6,410 bases of DNA, taken from Lysobacteraceae bacterium (GTDB lineage: Bacteria; Pseudomonadota; Gammaproteobacteria; Xanthomonadales; Xanthomonadaceae). Positions 1 through 6,228 of the stretch are shown in pieces (positions within the stretch are counted from its first letter, which is position 1; each line of letters begins with the position of its first letter). Position numbers and translations under genes: made by a program. Location of the stretch: assembly GCA_027483745.1 (NCBI GenBank), contig JAIXTZ010000267.1, positions 1 to 6,410 of the forward strand, read 5' to 3'. The notes below the pieces were generated by a model. The model did not search any database. It was not told the DNA's origin and worked only from the letters and a program-made list of their open reading frames with translations.

Positions 1-321
1 GCGGCCAAGGAGATCGCCTTGTTGATCAAGGAATCCGTGGCCCGCGTCAGCGAGGGCGCGGGCGTTGCCGAGAAGGCCGGGCACAGCATGCGGGAGATCG
101 TCGATTCGTCCCGCCAGGTGGCCGACATCATCGGCGAGATCACCGCGGCGACCGTCGAGCAATCGAAGGGCCTCGCCGAGGTCAACAACGCGGTGACGCA
201 GATGGACCAGACGACGCAGGCCAACTCGGCTCTCGTGGAGGAGATGGCGGCCTCCGCGCAGTCGATGCGGGACCAGACGGAACAGCTAGCCCACGTCGTG
301 TCTCGATTCGTACTGCGCTGA
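1..321 (+). CDS. Methyl-accepting chemotaxis protein, C-terminal fragment (5' end outside the window)
   Basis: The reading frame is open from the first base and ends at TGA 319-321, giving the last 106 residues of a longer protein. The peptide is a heptad-rich, nearly all-helical sequence without proline: it contains IVDSSRQVADIIGEITAAT, then EQSKGLAEVNNAVTQMDQ, then QANSALVEEMAASAQSM. This is the descending half of the cytoplasmic signalling hairpin of a chemoreceptor, just past the kinase-coupling tip, and ALVEEMAASA is the usual C-terminal methylation helix. The protein ends soon after this helix (VVSRFVLR) and lacks the NWETF/NWESF pentapeptide that tethers CheR and CheB in some receptors. 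The ligand-binding and membrane parts lie to the left, so the stimulus cannot be told. It faces the amidase gene tail to tail and has no evident link to the sulfur genes. The family assignment is firm. Confidence 0.93.
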   Translation, partial: AAKEIALLIKESVARVSEGAGVAEKAGHSMREIVDSSRQVADIIGEITAATVEQSKGLAEVNNAVTQMDQTTQANSALVEEMAASAQSMRDQTEQLAHVVSRFVLR

Positions 322-352
322 GGCAGGGAGTTGGCCAGGCTCGGGGCCTGCC
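322..352. terminator. Possible hairpin between convergent genes
   Basis: The 59-bp gap between two convergent stops contains nested inverted repeats: GGCAGG (322-327) with CCTGCC (347-352), or alternatively CAGGC (336-340) with GCCTG (346-350) around a TCGGG loop. The position is right for a bidirectional terminator, but neither strand has a T tract after the stem, so this is a weak call based mainly on context. Confidence 0.25.
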
Positions 353-380
353 CACTCGAGGATCGAAAGAGCGGCTCGTA

Positions 381-1226
381 TCAGCGACGGAGGTCGAATT
401 CGTCGGCGTCGAGCTGTGCGGGGAAACGCTCGCGATGCCCGCGCAGCTGCTCGGCGCTGAACACCGCCTCGAGCACGCGAACCTCGGCATCGCCCTCGAC
501 CAGCGGCTGGCCCAGTGGGTCGAGCGCGGCCGAATCACCGCTGTAGGCAATGCCGTTGCCGTCGGTACCGACCCGATTCACGCCGATCACGCCCGCGAGG
601 TTCTCGATGGCGCGGGCGCGCAACAGCGTCTTCCACGGGTAGGCGCGGGCCGCCGGCCAGTTGGCGACGAAGAGCGCGAGGTCGTAGTCGAAGGCGCCGG
701 GGCGCGTCGCGTCGAAACGATTGCGGATGTAGACCGGGAAGCGCAGGTCGTAGCAGACCTGAAGGAAGATCCGCCAACCGCGCCAATCGACGAACACGCG
801 CTTGTCGCCCGCGGCGTAACGCTCGTGTTCCTTGGCCATGCGGAACAGGTGGCGCTTGTCGTAGTGCACGAGCGCGCCGTCCGGCGTGGCGAACAGCAGG
901 CGGTTGTAGACGCCCGGCGCGATGCCTTCCGATTCGGCCTGAGCGCCCTCGATACGCAGCTGCACGCTGCCGCAGACGGCGGCGTCGAGCGCCTTCGCCT
1001 GCTCGATGATCCACGCCACCGTCGGGCCCTGCATGTCCTCGGCGCTGGCGAGCGCCTCGTTGCTAAAACCCGAAGTGAAGGTCTCCGGCAGCACGACGAG
1101 GTCAGTACGGCCCGCGAGCGGCGCGATCAAGTCGCCGTAGTAGGCGCGGTTGCCGGCCGGGTCGTGCCAGCGGGTGTCGCCCTGCACGAGGGCGACGCGG
1201 AGGTCGCGGTCGGGGCCGATGCTCAT
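381..1226 (-). CDS. yafV: Omega-amidase, nitrilase superfamily (YafV/Nit2-like)
   Basis: The 281-residue product is a carbon-nitrogen hydrolase. The nitrilase catalytic triad is visible: Glu48 in VLPETFTSGF, Lys124 in YDKRHLFRM and Cys158 in LQVCYDLRFP. The KRHLF and CYDLRFP signatures match YafV and Nit2 better than biotinidase-like or aliphatic nitrilase relatives. Family members hydrolyse 2-oxoglutaramate and 2-oxosuccinamate, the keto products of glutamine and asparagine transamination, to 2-oxoglutarate or oxaloacetate plus ammonia in the cytosol. The start at 1226 is chosen because GAGGA lies 7 bases upstream; an in-frame ATG at 1268 lies inside the preceding gene and is unlikely. The length is slightly above the roughly 256 residues of E. 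coli YafV, partly through an acidic insertion around residues 93-104. It is cotranscribed with the aminotransferase gene, whose by-product it would remove. The family is sure; the precise substrate is inferred from relatives and context. Confidence 0.93.
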   Translation of the reverse strand: MSIGPDRDLRVALVQGDTRWHDPAGNRAYYGDLIAPLAGRTDLVVLPETFTSGFSNEALASAEDMQGPTVAWIIEQAKALDAAVCGSVQLRIEGAQAESEGIAPGVYNRLLFATPDGALVHYDKRHLFRMAKEHERYAAGDKRVFVDWRGWRIFLQVCYDLRFPVYIRNRFDATRPGAFDYDLALFVANWPAARAYPWKTLLRARAIENLAGVIGVNRVGTDGNGIAYSGDSAALDPLGQPLVEGDAEVRVLEAVFSAEQLRGHRERFPAQLDADEFDLRR

Positions 1227-1233
1227 GCGCGAA

Positions 1234-1238
1234 TCCTC
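1234..1238 (-). promoter_or_regulatory. Shine-Dalgarno site of the omega-amidase gene, overlapping the upstream stop codon
   Basis: Read on the minus strand, the end of the aminotransferase gene is TGAGGATTCGCGCATG. GAGGA shares two bases with the TGA stop and sits 7 bases before the amidase ATG. This fixes the amidase start and suggests translational coupling. It is the only clear ribosome binding site in the window. Confidence 0.8.
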
Positions 1239-2388
1239 AAAGCTTCGCCAGCCGCTCGATGGCGGCATCCAGCGTGGCTTCGTTCTTGGCGAAGCACAGG
1301 CGCGCGAGGCGCTGGCCTGTCGGCGGCGTCTCGTAGAACGGCGACAACGGAATCGCAGTGACGCCCTTCTCGATGGTGAGCCAGCGGCAGAACGCGAGGT
1401 CGTCGAGGTCGCTCACGGCGGAGTAGTCGACGAGCTGGAAGTAGCCGCCCGGCACCGGCAGGGCCTTGAGCTTCGTGCCGGCCAGCTGCGCGGCGAAGCG
1501 GTCGCGCTTGGCCTGGTAGAAGGCGCCAAGTTCCTCGTAGTGCTCGGGGTGCCGTTCGATCATCTCGGCGAAGGCCCATTGCGCCGGGGCGAAGGTGCAG
1601 AAGGTGTTGTACTGGTGGACCTTGCGGAACTCGGCGGTCAGCGCCGGCGGCGCGACGCAGTAGCCGACCTTCCAGCCGGTGCAGTGGTAGGTCTTGCCGA
1701 AGCTGCTGATGACGAACGCGCGCGCCGCCAGCTCCGGGTAGCGCAGCACGCTCTCGTGGATGCGGCCGTCGAACACGATGTGCTCATACACCTCGTCCGA
1801 GAGCAGCAGCACGTCGGGGAAATCCGCCACGAAGCGCTTCAGCTCGGCGATATCGCTCGCGCCGAACATCGCACCTGACGGGTTGTGCGGCGTGTTGAAC
1901 ATGAAGAGACGCGTCTTCGGCGTCACCGCGGCACGCACCGCGGCCCAGTCGACGGCGAAGGTGGCGGGATCCAGCGGCACGTGCACCGCGCGACCGCCGG
2001 CGAGGTCGATGGCCGGCTCGTAGCAGTCGTAGCAGGGGTCGAGGACGATCACCTCCTCACCCGGCCGGACCACGGCGGCGATCGCATCGAAGATCGCCTC
2101 GCTGGCACCGGAGGTCACCGTGATCTCGGTCTCCGGGTCCGGGCGATGCCCGTAGCAGCGCAGGGTCTTGTCGGCGATGGCCTTCCGCAGCGGCGGCACC
2201 CCGGCCATGTGCGCGTACTGGTTCTTGCCCTCCGCCATGGCGCGGGCCAGCGCGTCGCGCAGCGGCACCGGCACTTCGAAGTCCGGGAAACCCTGACCGA
2301 GGTTGACCGCGCCGTGCTCGGCCGCGAGCACGCTCATCACGGTGAAAATGGTGGTGCCGACCTTCGGCAGCTTGGTGTCGATGGACAT
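1237..2388 (-). CDS. ybdL: PLP-dependent methionine/glutamine-type aminotransferase (YbdL-like)
   Basis: The 383-residue product is a fold-type I, class I/II aminotransferase close in length and motif order to E. coli YbdL (386 residues as I recall it). Visible landmarks are KLPKVGTTIFT at the N-terminus, NLGQGFPDF (29-37), NQYAHMAGV (56-64), NTPHNPSG (165-172), SDEVYEH (197-203), the PLP-binding Lys232 in SSFGKTYHCTGWKVGYC, and RLCFAK near the end, which carries the substrate-carboxylate arginine. YbdL-type enzymes prefer methionine, and the wider group acts as glutamine transaminase, moving nitrogen between glutamine and 4-methylthio-2-oxobutyrate. Together with the adjacent omega-amidase this makes transamination effectively irreversible and returns the methionine-salvage keto acid to methionine. 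Annotation pipelines may call it a pyridoxal phosphate-dependent aminotransferase or kynurenine aminotransferase. The start ATG at 2388 has only a weak GAG upstream, but the N-terminal alignment supports it. Confidence 0.93.
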   Translation of the reverse strand: MSIDTKLPKVGTTIFTVMSVLAAEHGAVNLGQGFPDFEVPVPLRDALARAMAEGKNQYAHMAGVPPLRKAIADKTLRCYGHRPDPETEITVTSGASEAIFDAIAAVVRPGEEVIVLDPCYDCYEPAIDLAGGRAVHVPLDPATFAVDWAAVRAAVTPKTRLFMFNTPHNPSGAMFGASDIAELKRFVADFPDVLLLSDEVYEHIVFDGRIHESVLRYPELAARAFVISSFGKTYHCTGWKVGYCVAPPALTAEFRKVHQYNTFCTFAPAQWAFAEMIERHPEHYEELGAFYQAKRDRFAAQLAGTKLKALPVPGGYFQLVDYSAVSDLDDLAFCRWLTIEKGVTAIPLSPFYETPPTGQRLARLCFAKNEATLDAAIERLAKL

Positions 2389-2400
2389 CGCGAGACTCGG

Positions 2401-2429
2401 GAAATGAGAAGGCCGGCGCGAGGCCGGCC
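2401..2429 (-). terminator. Probable intrinsic terminator of the CysB-like regulator gene
   Basis: On the minus strand, 26 bases past the regulator stop, a 7-bp GC-only stem GGCCGGC/GCCGGCC (2423-2429 and 2411-2417) encloses the loop CTCGC and is followed by TTCTCATTTC. The hairpin plus a T-rich, imperfect tail fits Rho-independent termination. It lies in the 67-bp gap before the aminotransferase start, so it would separate the two transcripts or attenuate read-through. The tail is interrupted by C and A, so efficiency is uncertain. Confidence 0.5.
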
Positions 2430-2455
2430 GCGGATGATAAACGCTGGGCGGACGC

Positions 2456-3442
2456 TCAGTTCGTGATCGCCTGGCTCAGCTCCACCCAGCTCGGCGGCGT
2501 CGGCCACACGGACTCCTGGTGCCCACCGAGCACGCGCTGCAGGTCGTGGCGATCCAGCTGCGGGGCCACGTGCCGGAACAGGTCGAAGGCATAGCGCCGG
2601 AGCACCCGCTCCTTGGGGACCACGGCCCAGGCCGTGCACTCGGGCAGCACCTCGGGAGCCGCCAGCACCGCGAGGTCGCTGTCGAACACCGAGGTCACCG
2701 CCATCTCGGCAAGGATGCCGACGCCAAGCCCGGCACGCACGTAGGTCTTGATCAGGTCGGCGTCGTGCGCGGTCATCGCCACCGTCGGGCTCAGGCCCCG
2801 ATCGCTGAACGCACGGCGCAGCGAGCTCTCGGGCTGGCTGGTGCTGTGGTAGCTGACCAGCGGATGCGCGGCGAGGTCCTCGAGCGTGGGCGCGCGGCCG
2901 AGCTGGGCCAGCGCGTGTCCCTTCGGCACCACGACGATGCGACGCCAGCGGTACAGCGGGATCGCGTGGCCGCCCGCCGGCACGCTGCCGACGCTGCTGA
3001 CGATGGCGATGTCCGCGTTGCCCTTGGCGAGATGCGGCAGGACGTCGTTGTCGGCCAGCGACTGCAGCTGCACGCCGACCTGCGGGTACTCGCGGTTCAG
3101 GGCACCGATCGCGGCCGGCAGGACGAAGCGGGCCTGCGTGTGGGTGGTCGCGATGTGCAGCGTGCCGACGGCTTCACCGCGCTGGTTGGCCGCGAAGGCG
3201 CGAATGTTCGCGGCCTCGGCGACGGCACGACGCGCGTGCGCCAACACCACCTGCCCGGCCTCGGTGATCGACTCGAGGCTGCGGCCCTTGCGCTGGAACA
3301 GCAGGAAACCGAGCTCGTCCTCGAGCTGCTTGAGCTGCTTGGAAATGCCGGGCTGGGTGGCGTGCACCCGGTCGGCGGCCGTAGTGATGTTCAGGCCGGC
3401 ATCGACGATGGCGATCAGGTAGCGGAGCTGGGTCAGGGTCAT
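2456..3442 (-). CDS. cysB: CysB-family LysR-type transcriptional regulator
   Basis: The 328-residue product aligns along its length with E. coli CysB (324 residues as I recall it). The N-terminal winged helix-turn-helix is [18 protein letters not shown] followed by [20 protein letters not shown], then [12 protein letters not shown] (residues 1-51). The effector domain begins near 93 with the CysB signature [10 protein letters not shown], and [17 protein letters not shown] follows around 228-245. CysB activates sulfate-assimilation and cysteine genes, with O-acetylserine or N-acetylserine as inducer. Of the CysB sulfate-pocket residues, Thr100, Thr102 and Gln103 are kept, but the positions of Thr149 and Thr202 carry Ser149 and Gln203. 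The start at 3442 is chosen by alignment to CysB MKLQQLRY; in-frame ATGs at 3502 and 3553 would add 20 or 37 unmatched residues. No Shine-Dalgarno site is seen at any of them. The gene is divergent from cysG, the usual geometry for a LysR regulator and its target. Confidence 0.93.
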   Translation of the reverse strand: MTLTQLRYLIAIVDAGLNITTAADRVHATQPGISKQLKQLEDELGFLLFQRKGRSLESITEAGQVVLAHARRAVAEAANIRAFAANQRGEAVGTLHIATTHTQARFVLPAAIGALNREYPQVGVQLQSLADNDVLPHLAKGNADIAIVSSVGSVPAGGHAIPLYRWRRIVVVPKGHALAQLGRAPTLEDLAAHPLVSYHSTSQPESSLRRAFSDRGLSPTVAMTAHDADLIKTYVRAGLGVGILAEMAVTSVFDSDLAVLAAPEVLPECTAWAVVPKERVLRRYAFDLFRHVAPQLDRHDLQRVLGGHQESVWPTPPSWVELSQAITN

Positions 3443-3643
3443 GGGAGCAAAAGCATCGGGCGGGGCCGGCTGCGTGGCCGCACCGGTAGTCCATCCATTC
3501 ATCGCGATGAAACGATAAATCTTTCGAGTCGTCCAGTCCTTGCTGATAACCACAGAGCATATGCAGGCGACCGTCCGGCATTTCCAGCACTCGGTTCACC
3601 GGGACTAGCGTGCTTGCACCGGCCCCATCGATCGTCCTCGCTC
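3443..3643. promoter_or_regulatory. Divergent control region between the CysB-like regulator gene and cysG
   Basis: This 201-bp stretch separates the two divergent start codons and has no credible gene. Its part nearest the regulator start is ordinary GC-rich DNA, whereas about 3497-3563 is comparatively AT-rich and contains the palindrome listed separately plus ATAAATCTTTCG and CATATG. For cysG, a weak sigma-70 pair TTTCGA (3522-3527) and GATAAC (3545-3550) with a 17-bp spacer can be drawn, but it is poor. The region must hold both promoters; their exact positions are not determined from sequence. Confidence 0.6.
3498..3511. promoter_or_regulatory. Perfect 14-bp palindrome TTCATCGCGATGAA, candidate regulator binding site
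   Basis: TTCATCGCGATGAA is identical to its reverse complement and lies in the AT-rich part of the divergent region, 133 bp upstream of the cysG start and 56 bp upstream of the regulator start. A closely related copy occurs at 6172-6185, before the riboswitch. LysR-type proteins bind interrupted dyads of similar half-site spacing and commonly autoregulate from such a position, so the CysB-like protein is the natural candidate. That assignment is inference, and the site does not clearly match the enterobacterial CysB site as I know it. Confidence 0.45.
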
Positions 3644-5092
3644 ATGCCCGCCCCGCTGTTCCCCGTCTTTCTCGACCTCGCCGGCCGCCGCGTGCTGCTG
3701 GTGGGGGGAGGCGTGGTGGCGCGACGCAAGGCCGAGGCGCTGCTGGAGTCCGGCGCCGATGTGGTGGTCGGCGCCCCGGAGCTGGTGCCGGAGCTCGCCC
3801 GCGCGGTGGCCGAGGGACGCCTCGCCCACCGTCCGGGCCCGTTTCATCCCGAGTGGCTCGACGGGGCATGGCTGGTGATCGCCGCCACCGATGATCCCGA
3901 GGTCAATGCCACCGTCGCCCGCGAGGCCGAAGCGCGCCGCGTCTGGGTCAACGTTGTGGACGATGCGCCGCGCTGCACCTTCCAGGTGCCGGCGCGCGTC
4001 GAGCGGGGACCGCTGCAGGTCGCGATCAGCAGCCGCGGCGAAGCGCCGATGCTCGCTCGCTGGCTGCGCGAGCACCTCGAGACCGAACTGGATCCCGGCT
4101 TGGGTGCGTTGGCCGAGTGGCTGGGCGGCAAGCGCGAGCCCCTGCGCCGTCGCTTCCCGGACACGGCACGACGTCGGCAAGTGATCGAATCCCTGATTCG
4201 CGGCTCCGCTGCCGACGCCTTGCGCAATGGCGATCGCGCCGGCGCGGACGCGCTCTTCGAGGCTGCACTGGCCGAAGACGCCACGCCGCGAGGCCGCGTG
4301 ATCCTCGTCGGCGCCGGCCCGGGCGACCCGGGCTTGCTGACCTTGCGCGGCCTCCGGGCGCTGAACCAGGCCGATGTCGTCCTGCACGACCGCCTCGTCA
4401 GCCCCGAGGTGCTGGCCCTCGCCCGCCGCGACGCCGAGCGGATCGAAGTCGCGAAGGAAGCCGGCACCCACCACACCACCCAGCAGCGCATCCACGAGTT
4501 GCTGATCGAGCACGCGCGCGCGGGCAAGACGGTCGTCCGTCTCAAGGGCGGCGACCCGTTCGTGTTCGGCCGCGGCGGCGAGGAGCTCGAAGCGCTGCGC
4601 GCCGAAGGCATCCCCTACGAGGTCGTGCCGGGCATCACGGCGGCCGTCGCTTGCGGCGCCTATGCCGGCATCCCGCTCACGCACCGCGACCACGCGCAAT
4701 CGGTACGTCTCGTCACCGCGCACTGCCGGAATTCCATCGACACGCTCGACTGGGCCGCACTCGCACAGGAACGCCAAACGCTGGCCGTCTACATGGGCGT
4801 ACAGGGCCTCGACACGATCCGCGACCGCCTGATCGCCCACGGACGGACGCCGTCCACGCCCTTCGCGCTGGTCGAAAACGGCAGCCGGGCGAACCAGCGC
4901 GTCGTGCTCGGAACGCTCGCCGATCTGCCCGAGCGCGCCCTCGCCGAGAAGGTGCGTTCCCCGGCCCTGCTCATCCTCGGCGAAGTCGCCGGCCTGGCCA
5001 CCGACCTTCACTGGTTCGGCGCAGCGCCAACGGCCGCGCCAACGCTTCCCTCACCCGCGCCTACACAAGCCGGCCTCACGCTGGCTGCGTAA
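3644..5092 (+). CDS. cysG: Siroheme synthase CysG (precorrin-2 dehydrogenase / sirohydrochlorin ferrochelatase / uroporphyrinogen-III C-methyltransferase)
   Basis: The 482-residue protein carries out all steps from uroporphyrinogen III to siroheme, the cofactor of sulfite reductase. The N-terminal module (about 1-215) has the NAD-binding loop [10 protein letters not shown] (20-29), [11 protein letters not shown] with Asp106 matching Salmonella Asp104, and ISSRGEAP with Ser130 matching the phosphorylated Ser128. The methyltransferase module (about 218-460) starts at [18 protein letters not shown] and keeps Asp249 (HDRLV), Lys271 (AKEAG), [14 protein letters not shown] (301-314), [25 protein letters not shown] and Met384 (YMG), matching Salmonella Asp248, Lys270 and Met382. 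About 22 extra Pro/Ala/Thr-rich residues follow the family's usual end (LHWF) and look disordered. The open frame runs far upstream, but the family N-terminus places the start at 3644; no Shine-Dalgarno site precedes it. Probably cotranscribed with cysK. Confidence 0.96.
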   Translation: MPAPLFPVFLDLAGRRVLLVGGGVVARRKAEALLESGADVVVGAPELVPELARAVAEGRLAHRPGPFHPEWLDGAWLVIAATDDPEVNATVAREAEARRVWVNVVDDAPRCTFQVPARVERGPLQVAISSRGEAPMLARWLREHLETELDPGLGALAEWLGGKREPLRRRFPDTARRRQVIESLIRGSAADALRNGDRAGADALFEAALAEDATPRGRVILVGAGPGDPGLLTLRGLRALNQADVVLHDRLVSPEVLALARRDAERIEVAKEAGTHHTTQQRIHELLIEHARAGKTVVRLKGGDPFVFGRGGEELEALRAEGIPYEVVPGITAAVACGAYAGIPLTHRDHAQSVRLVTAHCRNSIDTLDWAALAQERQTLAVYMGVQGLDTIRDRLIAHGRTPSTPFALVENGSRANQRVVLGTLADLPERALAEKVRSPALLILGEVAGLATDLHWFGAAPTAAPTLPSPAPTQAGLTLAA

Positions 5093-5131
5093 GCGCATCC
5101 CCTCCTCCCCTCACTGCTCCGGACGCCCGCC

Positions 5132-6118
5132 ATGGCCCTCTACGACAGCATCCTCGACACCATCGGCCGCACGCCCATCGTCAAGCTGGCGCGCATCGCC
5201 CCGAAACACGTCGACCTCTACGTCAAGGTCGAGTCCTTCAATCCTGGCGGCTCGGTCAAGGACCGCTTGGCATTGGCCATCGTGCTCGACGCCGAACAGA
5301 AAGGCCTGCTCAAGCCGGGCGACACGATCGTCGAAGCGACGTCCGGGAACACCGGCGTGGCCTTGGCGATGGTGGCCGCGGCCCGCGGCTACAAGTTCGT
5401 CGCGATCATGACCGAGACCTTCTCGGTCGAACGCCGCAAGCTGATGCGCGCCTACGGTGCCAAGGTCATCCTGACCCCGGCGGCGGAGCGCGGCAGCGGC
5501 ATGGTCCGCAAGGCGAAGGAGCTGGCCGAGAAGCACGGGTGGTTCTTGGCGCGCCAGTTCGAGAACGAGGCCAATCCCGCCTGGCACCGCAACACCACAG
5601 GCCCGGAGATCCTGCAGGACTTCGTGGGCAAGCGCCTTGACTACTTCGTCAGCGGCTGGGGCACGGGTGGCACGCTCACCGGCGTGGGCCAGACGCTGAA
5701 GCTGGCGCGCCCGAACGTCGAGATCGTGACCTCCGAGCCCGCCGCGGCCCAGCTGCTGGCCGGCAAGGAGTGGCAGCCGCACAAGATTCAAGGCTGGACC
5801 CCGGATTTCGTGCCCGCCGTGCTCGACCGTTCGGTGGTCGACCGCAATATTCCGATCGACGACCTCACCGCGCGCGACACCGCACGTCGTCTCGCCGCCG
5901 AAGAGGGCGTGTTCGTCGGTCTGTCGGCCGGCGCCACGCTGGCGGCCGCCCTCAAGGTCGCGGAAGGGGCGCCCGCCGGCTCGGTGATCCTCGCAATGCT
6001 TCCGGATACGGGCGAGCGCTACCTCACGACGATCCTGTTCGAGGGCGTCAACGAAGGCTCGGATGACGAGTGGCTGGCGTCTCTCGATGCTCCGGCCACC
6101 CCGGGAAAGGCGGCCTGA
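5132..6118 (+). CDS. cysK: Cysteine synthase (O-acetylserine sulfhydrylase, CysK-like)
   Basis: The 328-residue protein is a fold-type II PLP enzyme that makes cysteine from O-acetylserine and sulfide. Lys43 in NPGGSVKDR binds PLP, TSGNTG (70-75) is the substrate loop, GTGGT (177-181) is the phosphate-binding loop, and VGLSAGAT matches the family SSGAA region that holds the PLP pyridine nitrogen. FENEANPAWHRNTTGPEI matches cysteine synthases, and the length is close to E. coli CysK (323). Two spots differ from the enterobacterial form: ETFSVERR instead of ETMSxERR, and GWTPDFVP instead of GIGAGFIP. The second resembles the GxxxDFxP form of cystathionine beta-synthases, but there is no haem or CBS-domain extension. 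CysM or an O-phosphoserine enzyme are less likely alternatives. The gene starts 39 bp after cysG with no obvious Shine-Dalgarno site, and the context supports sulfide fixation downstream of sulfite reductase. Confidence 0.93.
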   Translation: MALYDSILDTIGRTPIVKLARIAPKHVDLYVKVESFNPGGSVKDRLALAIVLDAEQKGLLKPGDTIVEATSGNTGVALAMVAAARGYKFVAIMTETFSVERRKLMRAYGAKVILTPAAERGSGMVRKAKELAEKHGWFLARQFENEANPAWHRNTTGPEILQDFVGKRLDYFVSGWGTGGTLTGVGQTLKLARPNVEIVTSEPAAAQLLAGKEWQPHKIQGWTPDFVPAVLDRSVVDRNIPIDDLTARDTARRLAAEEGVFVGLSAGATLAAALKVAEGAPAGSVILAMLPDTGERYLTTILFEGVNEGSDDEWLASLDAPATPGKAA

Positions 6119-6147
6119 TCGTCGCGGCACCGCGGAACGGGACGATC
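6117..6147 (+). terminator. Inverted repeat directly after cysK
   Basis: GATCGTC (6117-6123, sharing two bases with the cysK stop) and GACGATC (6141-6147) are perfect 7-bp complements, and GCGG/CCGC can pair inside the 17-base loop. No T tract follows, so this is at best a weak terminator, a processing-resistant 3' hairpin, or chance in GC-rich DNA. Confidence 0.3.
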
Positions 6148-6171
6148 CGTGATGCCGAAAATTCATATCTC

Positions 6172-6185
6172 TTCATCGCGATAAA
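6172..6185. promoter_or_regulatory. Second copy of the palindrome (TTCATCGCGATAAA), candidate operator before the riboswitch
   Basis: This 14-mer differs by one base from the perfect palindrome at 3498-3511. Read on the minus strand the similarity continues: TTTATCGCGATGAAGAGAT here and TTCATCGCGATGAATGGAT there, 16 of 19 identical. It lies in an AT-rich island (about 6158-6188) 44 bp before the riboswitch stem, where a promoter for the riboswitch transcript must lie. No convincing -35/-10 pair could be assigned. A shared regulator, possibly the CysB-like protein, is inferred. Confidence 0.45.
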
Positions 6186-6228
6186 AGGATGACAAGAGCC
6201 AAGGGCCGGTCCAAGATGGCGGCACACA

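Noticed and set aside
435..1361. A 308-codon plus-strand open frame opposite the omega-amidase gene
   Set aside because: It runs antisense across two well-supported minus-strand genes and its translation is a composition-driven shadow.
3522..3550. Sigma-70 promoter TTTCGA-17-GATAAC for cysG
   Set aside because: Only about 3/6 and 4/6 matches to consensus; similar pairs arise by chance in any AT-rich patch, so it is not listed as a separate promoter.
2519..3643. In-frame upstream extension of cysG by 375 codons
   Set aside because: The extension lies antisense to the CysB-like gene and has shadow-like composition. The CysG family N-terminus begins at the ATG at 3644.
3605..5011. A 468-codon open frame on the minus strand opposite cysG
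   Set aside because: Its product is low-complexity and rich in Arg, Ala, Gly, His and Asp with no family resemblance, while the plus strand encodes a complete CysG with all catalytic motifs. It is a GC-rich antisense shadow.
5111..6166. A 351-codon open frame on the minus strand opposite cysK
   Set aside because: The composition is typical of an antisense shadow, it has no recognisable motif, and the intact cysK lies on the other strand.
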